From Chryseobacterium elymi (lineage in GTDB: Bacteria; Bacteroidota; Bacteroidia; Flavobacteriales; Weeksellaceae): DNA of 61,171 nucleotides. Positions within the stretch are counted from its first letter, which is position 1; every line of letters starts with the position of its first letter. Location: positions 1 to 61,171 of the forward strand of contig NZ_QNUH01000022.1 of the NCBI RefSeq assembly GCF_003385495.1, in the 5' to 3' direction. The position numbers and the translations under genes were made by a program. This document shows positions 25,358 to 34,356 of the stretch, piece after piece. A model generated the notes under the pieces. It was not told the DNA's origin and ran no database searches. It saw nothing but the letters and a program-made list of their open reading frames with translations.

Positions 25358-26099
25358 CTCTTAGTTCTTTTCCTGTTAATGATATGAAAACGTCTTCCAG
25401 GTTTTCAGCGTTTGCGATCTGTGCAACAAGTTCTTCCGGTGTTCCTATGGCATGGATTCTTCCCCGGTCGATAATGGCGATCTTAGTACAGAATTCTTCC
25501 GCTTCGGAAAGGTGGTGAGAGGTGTAAATGATACACGTTCCGTTTTTATTCAGTTCCTGCAGGAAGTCGATAATCACTTTTTTCGACTGAACATCAACCC
25601 CAACGGTCGGTTCATCCAGAAACAATACTTTCGGATTGTGAAGTGTTCCCGCGATAAGGTTGCAGCGGCGTTTCATTCCTCCAGAAAACTGTTCTACCTG
25701 TTTATCTGCGAATTTAGAAAGTCCCATGATCTCTAGGGATTCATCGATCACTTTCTTAAGTTCTTTATGCTTTAGGCCGTACAGGCTTCCGTAAAACATC
25801 AGGTTTTCTTTAGCAGTAAGAGTAGGATAGAGTGCATATTCTTGAGGGACAATGCCAATGATCTGTTTGATTTTAAAGCTGTCCTTATGAGGAGATAATC
25901 CGTTGATTGTAAACTGTCCTGAAGTCGGTTTGATCAATCCGGAAAGCATAGAAATCAAAGTGGTTTTTCCGGCTCCGTTTGGGCCAAGAATTCCATAGAT
26001 CTCATTTTTTTCTATATTCAGAGAGATGTCGTTGACAGAAAACTCTTCGGCGTTTTTATATTTTTTATAGAGATTTTTAATCTCAATCATGTTCTCCAT
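25344..26099 (-). CDS. ABC transporter ATP-binding protein
   Basis: This 251-residue ATPase has Walker A GPNGAGKTT (39-47), the signature FSGGM (138-142), Walker B VLFLDEP (158-164) and a switch histidine in TSHHLSE. It closely resembles drug and lipid exporter ATPases of the DrrA/CcmA class. It overlaps the permease gene by 14 bases and is separated by one base from the BtrH-like gene upstream, so the three are transcribed together. Confidence 0.93.
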   Translation of the reverse strand: MENMIEIKNLYKKYKNAEEFSVNDISLNIEKNEIYGILGPNGAGKTTLISMLSGLIKPTSGQFTINGLSPHKDSFKIKQIIGIVPQEYALYPTLTAKENLMFYGSLYGLKHKELKKVIDESLEIMGLSKFADKQVEQFSGGMKRRCNLIAGTLHNPKVLFLDEPTVGVDVQSKKVIIDFLQELNKNGTCIIYTSHHLSEAEEFCTKIAIIDRGRIHAIGTPEELVAQIANAENLEDVFISLTGKELRDVVV

Positions 26100-26100
26100 A

Positions 26101-27096
26101 TCAGATCGCTTTTCTCAGTTTTTTATAAAAAGCTTCTTCCAGATCAGCAATATGAAGCATAGATTTTGAAAGGTTATTGTAGATGTCGCTTTTCGAGTTT
26201 CTGTTTTTGTATACACGGGCAATATCCACGGCAAAGTCTCTCCATAAATCACCAATGGCGGTAATTTCTTTTGAAAGCTCCTTTAATTCATCATTTTTAA
26301 GAATGACTGAAGCTTCCTGAAGAAATGCACCATAAATAAACCGGAATCCGCCTCCGCCGGTGCCAATCTCTTCCTGCATCCTGATCAGCTGGCCCAGATA
26401 GTGGTTGGTGACCTTAGTTCCTTTCTTTTCAGCCCATTTTGGGATGCTTCTGGCTACCCATCTCATGGCTTTTACCCCGATAAGGGGAACCGGAGCCAGC
26501 ATATTTTTGCAGGTGTCTCTTATCCCTTTTCTGATGGCTTCTTCAATATTCACATTTTCCGGAATGTAGGTAGGGTAGTACATATGTCCTTTTGGGGGCA
26601 GTGCGCCTTTGGCATATCTTACCTTTTCCAGCTCAGCTTCTGAAAGGGTAGTGGTATAATCCATTACCGGATCGCTGATCAGGAATTTTCCGTCCTCTTT
26701 CCCATATACCACAAGATTGTGGGCATTGAAGTGAAATTTATATTCTTCAGGGAAATAGGTGAGGTTAAAGACACCTACCTGAAGTCCCGTAGGGATATTC
26801 TGATTTAAGTTTCTTTCTAAAGCGGACTGTGCTTCTTTAGGATTGGAAAATTTTTCTCTTTTGATTTTAATTCCCAATCGTTTTGCAGCTTTGCTGAAAA
26901 TAGCACCCGGCATCGGTCTATAGCTGAAGCCTGGAGCGAAATTCACTTTCAAAAACGGCAGATAGACAAAAAACAGTCCGGAACCTATCCCGAAGATCAT
27001 TGGTTCACTCAGCTTTAAGCCTTTATTAAGTAACAGATTGGAGGCAACACCATTTTCGCAATGTGCGGTCTGATGGTGTTCGAAGTTAAGTTTCAT
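26101..27096 (-). CDS. BtrH-like acyltransferase (BtrH N-terminal plus DUF4872 type)
   Basis: This 331-residue protein starts with the BtrH-type segment HHQTAHCENGVASNLL. C13, H126 in FNAHNLVVYG and D142 in ISDP fit a papain-like triad. BtrH of butirosin biosynthesis moves an acyl group from an ACP to an amine acceptor. Here, in an operon with ACPs and ketosynthases, the protein is a good candidate to transfer an ACP-bound chain to another molecule, possibly the ester-forming step between polyene and resorcinol. The C-terminal helical half (about 180-331) matches the DUF4872 type as I recall it. No signal peptide. Confidence 0.75.
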   Translation of the reverse strand: MKLNFEHHQTAHCENGVASNLLLNKGLKLSEPMIFGIGSGLFFVYLPFLKVNFAPGFSYRPMPGAIFSKAAKRLGIKIKREKFSNPKEAQSALERNLNQNIPTGLQVGVFNLTYFPEEYKFHFNAHNLVVYGKEDGKFLISDPVMDYTTTLSEAELEKVRYAKGALPPKGHMYYPTYIPENVNIEEAIRKGIRDTCKNMLAPVPLIGVKAMRWVARSIPKWAEKKGTKVTNHYLGQLIRMQEEIGTGGGGFRFIYGAFLQEASVILKNDELKELSKEITAIGDLWRDFAVDIARVYKNRNSKSDIYNNLSKSMLHIADLEEAFYKKLRKAI

Positions 27097-27159
27097 TTGC
27101 TGCTTTATTCTTTTTCATTGGCGAAATAAAATTCTGCATATTTTTTATGCTTCATTTCT

Positions 27160-27567
27160 TTATTGTTTTCCGTCAAAGTTCTTTAATTCATCCACTGAAA
27201 TCCCGAATGCATCTGCATATTTTTTCAGCACGGACTGGTTTAGTGTTTTAAATACTTTTGGTTTTGCATGTCTTTTTACTCTCCACTGCCACATTCCGAC
27301 ATAGGAAGCAAGAACACTTAAGTCCATTTTATTCAGTTCCATGAAATAAATAATAGGGCTTACTAAATTATTGGCAACATTTTGCCTGGCTTCTTCAATT
27401 CTTTCATGAATAAGCTCCATGGATTCATCAAGGGCAGCTTTTTTAGCTTCCCATCCAATGCTGTTTGCCGTTGTATAATTGTCATTTTCATCCGTCACAT
27501 ACAAGACTTCGGTCATGTTTGCTGACTTCAGATTGCTTTCATCCTGAGGCAGGTCTTGTTTTTTCAT
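27160..27567 (-). CDS. Small conserved protein with possible helix-turn-helix
   Basis: From the ATG at 27567 the product has 135 residues; a start at 27618 adds 17. The N-terminal third is polar. The C-terminal 75 residues contain helices ending in YADAFGISVDELKNFDG, which looks like the last helices of an XRE-type DNA-binding domain preceded by an odd MWQWRVKRH segment. It is the first gene of the long minus operon, 64 bases before the BtrH-like gene, so it could be a regulator of the cluster. The evidence for DNA binding is weak. Confidence 0.55.
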   Translation of the reverse strand: MKKQDLPQDESNLKSANMTEVLYVTDENDNYTTANSIGWEAKKAALDESMELIHERIEEARQNVANNLVSPIIYFMELNKMDLSVLASYVGMWQWRVKRHAKPKVFKTLNQSVLKKYADAFGISVDELKNFDGKQ

Positions 27568-27780
27568 GTAAACCGTATTATTCTTTTTAATCAGTTGGCT
27601 AAAATAGTGAAAATACATTATATGTAAATCATATTAAATTATAATGCCGGAACAGGCTTTATTTAAAGATAAATTCAAATTTTAATATAAAAAATCATAA
27701 TCTGTAGCTTACTGTAACAAGTGCATGATGAATGTAGACTTATTGAATTCTATGAAATTTGATTTAAATAAATAAAACTT

Positions 27781-30693
27781 ATGAAGAAATTTTTTATTTC
27801 TGTTTCACTTTTCTGCATGCTGCATGCAATGGCACAGAAATTTGACACTCAAAAGGTGACGGACAGCCAGGGATATACTTACGAAACCGTTAAGAATGAT
27901 CAGTCCGGTGTCAGAGTATATACCTTGAAAAACGGACTGAAGGTTTATCTGGCAAAGAATGATGATGCCCCGAGAATTCAAACTTATATTCCGGTAAGAA
28001 CGGGATCTAATAATGACCCTAGTGACAATACAGGTTTGGCACATTATCTTGAACACATGGTTTTCAAAGGAACTTCTCATCTGGGAACTCAGGACTGGGC
28101 AAAGGAGAAGGTATTGCTGCAACAGATCTCTGACCTTTATGAGCAGCATAAAGCTGAAAAGGATCCTGAAAAGAAAAAATTGCTCTACAAGAAAATAGAT
28201 GAGGTTTCTCAGGAAGCTTCCAAGTATGCAATTGCCAATGAATATGACAAAGCGATCTCTTCATTGGGAGCAACGGGAACTAATGCTCACACATGGCTTG
28301 ATGAAACGGTTTATAAAAATAACATTCCTTCCAACGAGCTTGAAAAATGGCTGAAAGTAGAAAAAGAACGTTTTTCTGAATTGGTATTGCGTCTTTTCCA
28401 TACAGAACTGGAAGCTGTGTATGAAGAATATAACAGAGCCCAGGATAATGACGGCCGTCTTGTGAACTATGCAATGATGGAAGCGCTTTTTCCAAAGCAT
28501 CCGAACGGGCAGCAAACAACGATTGGAACTTCAGAACATCTGAAAAGCCCTTCAATGGTTGCTATTCATAAGTATTTTGACACGTATTACGTGCCTAATA
28601 ATATGGCTGTTGTCCTGGTAGGAGATCTGGATTTTGACAAGACCATTAAAATGGTAGATCAGTATTTTGGAGCTTTCAAGTACAAGGAGCTGCCGATGAA
28701 AAAAATGGTCTCGGAACAGCCAATGGAAAGCATTGTGATGAGAACGGTAAAAAGCCCGAGCACACCTAGAATGACTCTGGCATGGAGATCAGATTCCAAT
28801 GGAACCCAGAATGCGAGATTGGCAGATGTGGTTGCGAAAATTTTAAGCAACAGAGGGGATGCAGGTCTGATAGATCTTAATATGAATCAAACGCAAAAGG
28901 TATTAAGTGCAGGAGCTTATGAGTCTGCTTTTAAAACTTATGGTGCTTTTACGATGTCAGTAACTCCGAAAGAGGGACAAAGCTTTGATGATGCTAAAAA
29001 ACTATTGTTAGATCAGTTGGATTTAGTGAAAAAAGGTCAGTTTCCGGACTGGATGCTGAAAGCAATCGTTAATGAAAAGAAAGTACAGCGCATGAAGGCG
29101 TGGGAAACTGCTGACGGTCTGGCAACGACCCTGTATGATACCTACATCAATGAGAAAACATGGCAGGAGGAATTAGATGATATTAATCAGTATGAAAAAA
29201 TCTCAAAGGCAGATGTTGTCAAGTTTGCCAACGAGTTTTTCAAAGATAATTATGTGGTTGTTTACAAAGAAAAAGGAGTGAATGACAAGCTGGTTCGCGT
29301 ACAGAATCCGGGTATTACCCCAATTAAGCTGAACAGAGAAGCGCAGTCACCTTTTCTTAAAGATATTTTAAGCAGTAAAGTATCTGAGATTAAACCGGAA
29401 TTTATCGATTATAAAGCAGCGATCCAGACTTCTCAGATTAAAGATAAGAAAGTAAGCTTTGTAAAGAATAAGTATAATGATGTAGCACAGATCAGCTATA
29501 TTTTTCCTTTCGGAACGGACAATGATAAAGAGCTTCCCATCGCGGTAACTCTTTTCGAATATCTTGGAACGGATAAATATACTCCTGAGCAGCTGAAAGG
29601 TGAATTCTATAAACTGGGAATCTCTTACAGCTTCAGAACGTCCAACGATCAGGTGATCATTACACTGAGTGGCCTTGAAGCTAATATGAAGAAAGGTGCT
29701 GAGCTGATGAATCACTGGGTTACGAATGTAAAAGCAGACAAAGAGACCTATGCAAAGACTGTAAAAACCATACTTGAGGCAAGAGAAGCTGGTAAAAAGG
29801 ATAAAACAAGAATCATGGCTGCTCTTACGAACTATGCTAAATACGGTAAGAATTCCAGAATGGCGGATATTGTTTCCAAAGAACGTCTTGAGAGCATTGA
29901 TGCAACTGAGCTGACTAAGAAAATTAAAGTACTGAATCAGTCTCCATATGAGATATTCCTTTACGGACAGGATCAGTCAGGCTTAGAAAAGGCGGTTAAA
30001 CCATATATCGCAGAAACCAGTGTTCAGCCGGCAAAAGCTAAAGAATATCCGGAGCCTGCTGCAGAAGGAAAAGTATATTTCACAAACTATGACATGGTGC
30101 AGATGGAAATGTCTAAAGTAGCCAAAGGAGGTAATGTGAACTTGAATAACTTCGGAAAAGCGAATGTTTTCAACGAGTATTTCGGAAGAGGTTTGTCTTC
30201 TATCGTATTCCAGGAGATCAGAGAAAGTAAGTCACTGGCTTATTCGGCATATGTTTCTTATGCGAACGCAACTGAGAAAGGACATGCGAACTATATTACG
30301 AATTATATAGGAACTCAGGCGAATAAGCTGCCTCTGGCTGTAAATGCAATGAATGATCTTATGGCATCCCTGCCACAGATTCCGGCACAGTTTGAAAATT
30401 CAAAAGGTTCTGCACTGAAGCAGATCGCTTCCAACAGAATTAACAGAACGAATATTTTCTTTAATCAGATGGCGCTGAAAAAGCTTGGTGTTGATTATGA
30501 TATCAGAAAGGATATTTATTCTGAAATTCAGAGGCTGACACTGCCACAGCTTACCGGTTTCTACGATACTGAGATAAAGCCTGTAAAGTATAATACAGCA
30601 ATTATCGGTAAAAAAGAAAACCTGAATATGGAATCTATCAATAAAATGGGGACATTCCAGGAAGTATCTCTTGAAGAGATCTTCGGGTACTAA
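27781..30693 (+). CDS. Secreted M16 family zinc peptidase
   Basis: This 970-residue protein has a signal peptide (about 1-18) and two M16 halves. The first carries the inverted zinc motif HxxEH as H88-Y-L-E91-H92 (AHYLEHMVFKG) with the downstream LEAVYEEYNRAQD glutamates; the second (about 560-970) lacks the zinc site, as usual. It is likely a periplasmic peptidase. It is transcribed alone on the plus strand between two minus-strand pigment operons and has its own terminator, so it is probably not a pathway gene although it divides the cluster. Confidence 0.92.
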   Translation: MKKFFISVSLFCMLHAMAQKFDTQKVTDSQGYTYETVKNDQSGVRVYTLKNGLKVYLAKNDDAPRIQTYIPVRTGSNNDPSDNTGLAHYLEHMVFKGTSHLGTQDWAKEKVLLQQISDLYEQHKAEKDPEKKKLLYKKIDEVSQEASKYAIANEYDKAISSLGATGTNAHTWLDETVYKNNIPSNELEKWLKVEKERFSELVLRLFHTELEAVYEEYNRAQDNDGRLVNYAMMEALFPKHPNGQQTTIGTSEHLKSPSMVAIHKYFDTYYVPNNMAVVLVGDLDFDKTIKMVDQYFGAFKYKELPMKKMVSEQPMESIVMRTVKSPSTPRMTLAWRSDSNGTQNARLADVVAKILSNRGDAGLIDLNMNQTQKVLSAGAYESAFKTYGAFTMSVTPKEGQSFDDAKKLLLDQLDLVKKGQFPDWMLKAIVNEKKVQRMKAWETADGLATTLYDTYINEKTWQEELDDINQYEKISKADVVKFANEFFKDNYVVVYKEKGVNDKLVRVQNPGITPIKLNREAQSPFLKDILSSKVSEIKPEFIDYKAAIQTSQIKDKKVSFVKNKYNDVAQISYIFPFGTDNDKELPIAVTLFEYLGTDKYTPEQLKGEFYKLGISYSFRTSNDQVIITLSGLEANMKKGAELMNHWVTNVKADKETYAKTVKTILEAREAGKKDKTRIMAALTNYAKYGKNSRMADIVSKERLESIDATELTKKIKVLNQSPYEIFLYGQDQSGLEKAVKPYIAETSVQPAKAKEYPEPAAEGKVYFTNYDMVQMEMSKVAKGGNVNLNNFGKANVFNEYFGRGLSSIVFQEIRESKSLAYSAYVSYANATEKGHANYITNYIGTQANKLPLAVNAMNDLMASLPQIPAQFENSKGSALKQIASNRINRTNIFFNQMALKKLGVDYDIRKDIYSEIQRLTLPQLTGFYDTEIKPVKYNTAIIGKKENLNMESINKMGTFQEVSLEEIFGY

Positions 30694-30715
30694 CCTTTAT
30701 GATACCAATTTTTTT

Positions 30716-30744
30716 AAGCGGGGCAGTGATGCTCCGCTTTTTTG
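30716..30744 (+). terminator. Intrinsic terminator after the M16 peptidase gene
   Basis: Arms AAGCGGGGC and GCTCCGCTT (one mismatch) flank a six-base loop and are followed by TTTTTT. Confidence 0.85.
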
Positions 30745-30767
30745 TTTAAATTCACCTGAAAGCAGCC

Positions 30768-31037
30768 TTATTTTCTCTTGGTGTAATTTAGCTTTATAAG
30801 TAAATATATTTCTGCTTTCTCAAGATCATTACACCATGTCCGCTCTGATACTATAGCATTTTCGTAGAGATAAAGATCTTCCATATTATTGACATATTCC
30901 AGTCTTTCGGAAGTCCGGTACTTAAAAAATGAAATGAGATTCACTTCATCACCAAGCTGTGGCGCAACCGGAAATTCAACAGAATTTTCAAAATCGAATT
31001 CAATGTCATACGAATAGAACCTTACCTTTACGCTCAT
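30768..31037 (-). CDS. Hypothetical protein (89 aa)
   Basis: This small protein is rich in Tyr, Phe and acidic residues, has no signal peptide or membrane segment, and matches nothing I recognise. It ends 24 bases from the terminator of the M16 gene on the opposite strand. Codon use looks like the neighbours. It is isolated: the 340 bases upstream hold no gene. Probably real because of length and composition, but the support is limited. Confidence 0.5.
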   Translation of the reverse strand: MSVKVRFYSYDIEFDFENSVEFPVAPQLGDEVNLISFFKYRTSERLEYVNNMEDLYLYENAIVSERTWCNDLEKAEIYLLIKLNYTKRK

Positions 31038-31320
31038 GATATATTATTTTCGTCAAATATATCGAAAAATAAGGGTTATTAAATATTTAGGCGGGAAGAA
31101 GGAGGATGGAAGCTTGAAGTTACTGGCGGGGTTTCAATATCTGATAGCTTATTATATAAATTGATGAGATAGGTTAAAAGAACAATAAAACAGGCTTAGA
31201 GTTATTCTGAGACTTCAATAACTTCCCTCTCCCAGCCCTCCAGCTTCCTTCCTTCATAATCATCTGTGCAATCCGTGGTTAAAAAACACAACAAGACCAA
31301 CCTTTTCACGAGTCAGAGCT
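31038..31320. other. Gene-free stretch with a possible remnant of an intergenic repeat
   Basis: I find no gene in this stretch. A purine-rich arm (31091-31126, GGAGGATGGAAGC-like) and a pyrimidine-rich arm (31212-31254, CAATAACTTC...CCAGCTTCC) are partly complementary over about 115 bases of spacing. Just after it lies an ATCTGTGCAATCCGTGG segment that resembles a repeat common between genes in Flavobacteriia, as far as I remember. It looks like a decayed MITE-like element. Confidence 0.4.
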
Positions 31321-31353
31321 AAAAAAGAAAAACCGCACGATAATCGTACGGTT
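31321..31353 (-). terminator. Intrinsic terminator of the dar operon
   Basis: Arms AACCGCACGA and TCGTACGGTT around TAA (one mismatch) lead, on the minus strand, into TTTCTTTTTT. It lies 25 bases past the stop codon of the last dar-operon gene. Confidence 0.85.
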
Positions 31354-31377
31354 ATATATTTTCACTGAAATGTATTC

Positions 31378-31821
31378 TTAAGATTTCACTTCCTGAATAA
31401 ACAGATTGATCTCCGCCCTGATCAATAATTCATCATTATTAAAAGTCTCACAGAAGATATTACAGATATTTTCATACTGGGAGATCAGTGAGGCTTTGGA
31501 AATAATCTTATCTCCTGTTTTTGGAAGAGCAAATACTTCAATTTTTTTGATGTTGGTGATAAAGCCGATTACTTTGGTGTCTGCGTCTATATTTTCGAAG
31601 AAGCTCTGCCCCAGAATGGAGGAGCAGGTCTGGGCAAGATTTTCAATCAGGCCGGCTTCTGCCAATTCATTGTTGTGGACAAAGATATTATCTTCTTTTA
31701 TTTCAAAGGAAGTCACAACCTTTTCTTTGGTCAATTCCAGAATATAATCTGCCATCAGCATCGGTTCGCGGTGTGGCAGAAAGTTATGCATATTGATGAG
31801 GTCCTCTTCCTTGATTTCCAT
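31378..31821 (-). CDS. ApeP-like hotdog dehydratase subunit, Glu present, His absent
   Basis: This 147-residue hotdog protein resembles the ApeP type of aryl polyene dehydratase (PHREPMLMAD near the start, GLIENLAQ in the middle). Glu60 lies where FabZ has its catalytic acid, but the position 14 residues earlier, His in FabZ, is Ile46. It would therefore need a His-bearing partner such as the 16270-16650 product. It is a paralogue of the next gene upstream in the operon, sharing FEIKEDN and GLIE. It closes the dar operon before a strong terminator. Confidence 0.82.
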   Translation of the reverse strand: MEIKEEDLINMHNFLPHREPMLMADYILELTKEKVVTSFEIKEDNIFVHNNELAEAGLIENLAQTCSSILGQSFFENIDADTKVIGFITNIKKIEVFALPKTGDKIISKASLISQYENICNIFCETFNNDELLIRAEINLFIQEVKS

Positions 31822-31826
31822 TACAT

Positions 31827-32258
31827 TTATTTTACAGCAGTTTTCATTTGGGATTTTGCGATGATTGAGCTATTCAGCTTCGTGACAATATCCACCAGTG
31901 TTACCCCCATCACTTCATTAAGAATCGTTACTTCCGATATCAGGCGGTCACCGATTTTTGGCAGGGCTTCCGCTTCAAAAGATTTAATGGCTCCAATATA
32001 TCCTGTAGGAGCCTCTTTTCCTAAAAGATAATATTTGTAACCTGTGTGTAAAGCAACACTCTGTGCCTGATGCTCGATAAGGCCGGAAGCCTGAAACGTT
32101 CCATCCTGAATAAAAAGATTATCTTCTTTTATTTCAAATCCTGAAACAAGACGATCATCAGAGTATTCCGTAAGCTCATGAACCATGACGAACGGAAAGC
32201 GCTGTGGGATAAGGCTTTCTACAAATTTCTGATCAGATGTCGGCAGTGGGTGTTTCAT
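31827..32258 (-). CDS. Second ApeP-like hotdog dehydratase subunit, Glu present, His absent
   Basis: Started at the ATG at 32258, which shares its A with the stop codon of darB (TAATG). The product has 143 residues. Glu62 in GLIEHQAQ is kept; the His position is Leu48. The IPQRFPFVMV and FEIKEDN segments mark it as a paralogue of the following gene, from which it is separated by 5 bases. Two ApeP-like subunits suggest two dehydratase complexes, one perhaps for the aryl polyene and one for the dialkylresorcinol acyl chain. That split is inference. Confidence 0.82.
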   Translation of the reverse strand: MKHPLPTSDQKFVESLIPQRFPFVMVHELTEYSDDRLVSGFEIKEDNLFIQDGTFQASGLIEHQAQSVALHTGYKYYLLGKEAPTGYIGAIKSFEAEALPKIGDRLISEVTILNEVMGVTLVDIVTKLNSSIIAKSQMKTAVK

Positions 32259-33397
32259 TAGCAAACTGTTAATAAGGCACAAGAGTAGGCAAATCTTCCG
32301 CTTTCAGGAACACATAATAATACTTTCTCACCTTTTTTCAGCGTTCCGGAATTCATTAATTCTTCCAGTGCGATGAAGATAGAGCCAGCCCCGATGTTTC
32401 CTACTTCAGAAAGGTTATAGAACCATTTTTCTGCAGGGAAGTCCATGCCTTTTTTAGCGAATTCGTCTTTTAGGCCATCTTTAAAATAACCTGAAGAGAT
32501 ATGTGCCAGAACATGGTCTATTTTTTCAGGATCCAGATTATGCTTATCAAAAGAAGACCTTAAGCTTTCTGCTCCTTTTACAAGAATATATTTGTCCAGG
32601 ATTTTGGTGTCCTGCTTAATGGCAAAGATTGATTCTTTCAGCCATTCATCAGAAGGGTAATCTGCCCATGATTTAAGGCTTCCGTCTTCCTGCTTATCGC
32701 ATCCTGCATACATACAGGCTTCAATTTCGTGAGCGTAAGAATAAAAATCAATGAATTCTATTTTTAAATTAATTCCGTTTTCTCGGGGCTTATTTTCGAG
32801 AAGGAATGCACCGGCGCCGTCAGAAAGCATCCATCTCAGGAATTCTCTTTTGAAGGCAACAATAGGTCTTTCTTCCAGTAATTTTAAGTTTTCCGCTTCA
32901 TGATTGAATTTATCTGCGGTCATCCATGCAGACATTCTTTCTGAGCCAGCACAAATAGCGTTATCCTGTACGCCTGCCTTTACGGAAAGAAATCCGTAGT
33001 TCAAGGCATTCATTCCTGAGTTGCAGAGACCTGTAGCGGTATTAATTTCAATAGATTTTCCAATATTCAGCTCACCATGAACCATAGATGCATGTGAAGG
33101 CTGCATCTGATCCGGGGATGTGGTTCCCACGGACAGCAGTTTCATATCTTCCTTTTTAAAATTTTCATCGAACAGCCCTTCAACAGCTTTTGCTGTAATC
33201 TGTGCATTGGTGTGAGTAGGATTTCCTTCTTTATCCAAAGCATAGTATCTTGTTGTGATCTTGTTATTTCTTAAAATCAATGATTTTGCTTTAGAGGGAG
33301 CGCCATTTATCAGACCAAGATAAGTCTCCATTTCATCATTTGATACCGGGTTATTAGGTAAGTATGTTGATGCTTTTGTTATAAATACGTCGTACAT
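32258..33397 (-). CDS. darB: DarB, dialkylresorcinol-forming ketosynthase (KAS III type)
   Basis: This 379-residue KAS III-like enzyme has the triad C125 (ATGLCNSG), H299 (LAHISSG) and N334 (GNIGAGS). It is adjacent to darA, the hallmark pair of 2,5-dialkylresorcinol and flexirubin clusters. DarB condenses two acyl thioesters, giving after cyclisation a dihydro-dialkylresorcinol precursor that DarA aromatises. The gene lies one base after darA and overlaps the downstream dehydratase-like gene by one base. The order darA-darB and its neighbours leave little doubt about the assignment. Confidence 0.92.
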   Translation of the reverse strand: MYDVFITKASTYLPNNPVSNDEMETYLGLINGAPSKAKSLILRNNKITTRYYALDKEGNPTHTNAQITAKAVEGLFDENFKKEDMKLLSVGTTSPDQMQPSHASMVHGELNIGKSIEINTATGLCNSGMNALNYGFLSVKAGVQDNAICAGSERMSAWMTADKFNHEAENLKLLEERPIVAFKREFLRWMLSDGAGAFLLENKPRENGINLKIEFIDFYSYAHEIEACMYAGCDKQEDGSLKSWADYPSDEWLKESIFAIKQDTKILDKYILVKGAESLRSSFDKHNLDPEKIDHVLAHISSGYFKDGLKDEFAKKGMDFPAEKWFYNLSEVGNIGAGSIFIALEELMNSGTLKKGEKVLLCVPESGRFAYSCALLTVC

Positions 33398-33398
33398 T

Positions 33399-34313
33399 CT
33401 ATTTTAAATTAATTCCTTGTAAATATGTTTTTTGTTTTTGTCTTTTAGACCAAAATATAGGGGTTGCCAGTAAGTGTAAAACTAAGACGACAGGTGAAAT
33501 AATCCATATCGCAGCCATCAAATATACCTTAAAGAATTTTATCAACAATGGACGTTTCTCCTTTTTCTTAATAATGAGATTAGACCATACGGTGAAGATC
33601 TTGTTGCCTACTTTTTCTACTCTTACTAAAAAAGGACGGATCTCTACAGCGCCATTCTTTACCAGATCAGGCTGAAGACCTGATAAGTTTCCGTTGCTGA
33701 AATGCTTTTCTATGATGCTTCCGTACTTTACAGAGCCCGAAATTTCTTCATCCGAAACCCCGGCAACGGGAAGAAATCCTGATTTTTCTTTCTGTCCTGT
33801 AGTCAGCCAGCGTAAGATTGTCAGTACACTGGTATAATTGTCATGTCTGTCTACTAAAGCGATATTTCCTACCAGTTTTGCACCAAGATTTTTTAAATAT
33901 ACTTTCAGTTTTTCCTGAGAAAGCATCCACATATTTCTGGTTCCTGAAATTGTAACCACATCCGTATCTTTCAGTATCTTTTCCGCAAAACCACTCTTTA
34001 GGAATGAAATGATAGGGATAGATGGTGTAAGATACCAAACCTGATATCCGAATAAAATGAGGTCGTACTTCTTATTCAGGATGTCTTCAGAAGGCGGAAA
34101 GATCTCTTTGGGAATCTGAAGATAAGATTCGGGAAATGTATTGAAGAAAACGTCACCCGGCCAAGGGAAAGGGAAATCTTCCTTTAGCTGAATATTATAA
34201 TAGGTAACGTTGTATTCCTCCTTTTTGTCTTCAAAAGGTTGGGCCATATTCTTCACAATATCCTCCAGCTGGCCGGTTTGCGAATAATAAATGATGAGTA
34301 TATTTTTTTTCAT
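33399..34313 (-). CDS. darA: DarA, dialkylresorcinol aromatase (flavodoxin-like)
   Basis: This 304-residue protein begins with a flavodoxin-like fold, with the FMN phosphate loop YYSQTGQ (9-15), and a conserved FPFPWPGDVFFNTFPE segment that I associate with DarA. A hydrophobic stretch near 270-290 could anchor it to the membrane. In characterised systems DarA oxidises the product of DarB to the dialkylresorcinol. It is upstream of darB with one base between, in the operon that starts with the fused exporter gene, 43 bases upstream. Confidence 0.92.
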   Translation of the reverse strand: MKKNILIIYYSQTGQLEDIVKNMAQPFEDKKEEYNVTYYNIQLKEDFPFPWPGDVFFNTFPESYLQIPKEIFPPSEDILNKKYDLILFGYQVWYLTPSIPIISFLKSGFAEKILKDTDVVTISGTRNMWMLSQEKLKVYLKNLGAKLVGNIALVDRHDNYTSVLTILRWLTTGQKEKSGFLPVAGVSDEEISGSVKYGSIIEKHFSNGNLSGLQPDLVKNGAVEIRPFLVRVEKVGNKIFTVWSNLIIKKKEKRPLLIKFFKVYLMAAIWIISPVVLVLHLLATPIFWSKRQKQKTYLQGINLK

Positions 34314-34356
34314 TAATATTCTTTAGCGGTTACAAAAATATGCTTTTCATATTTAT

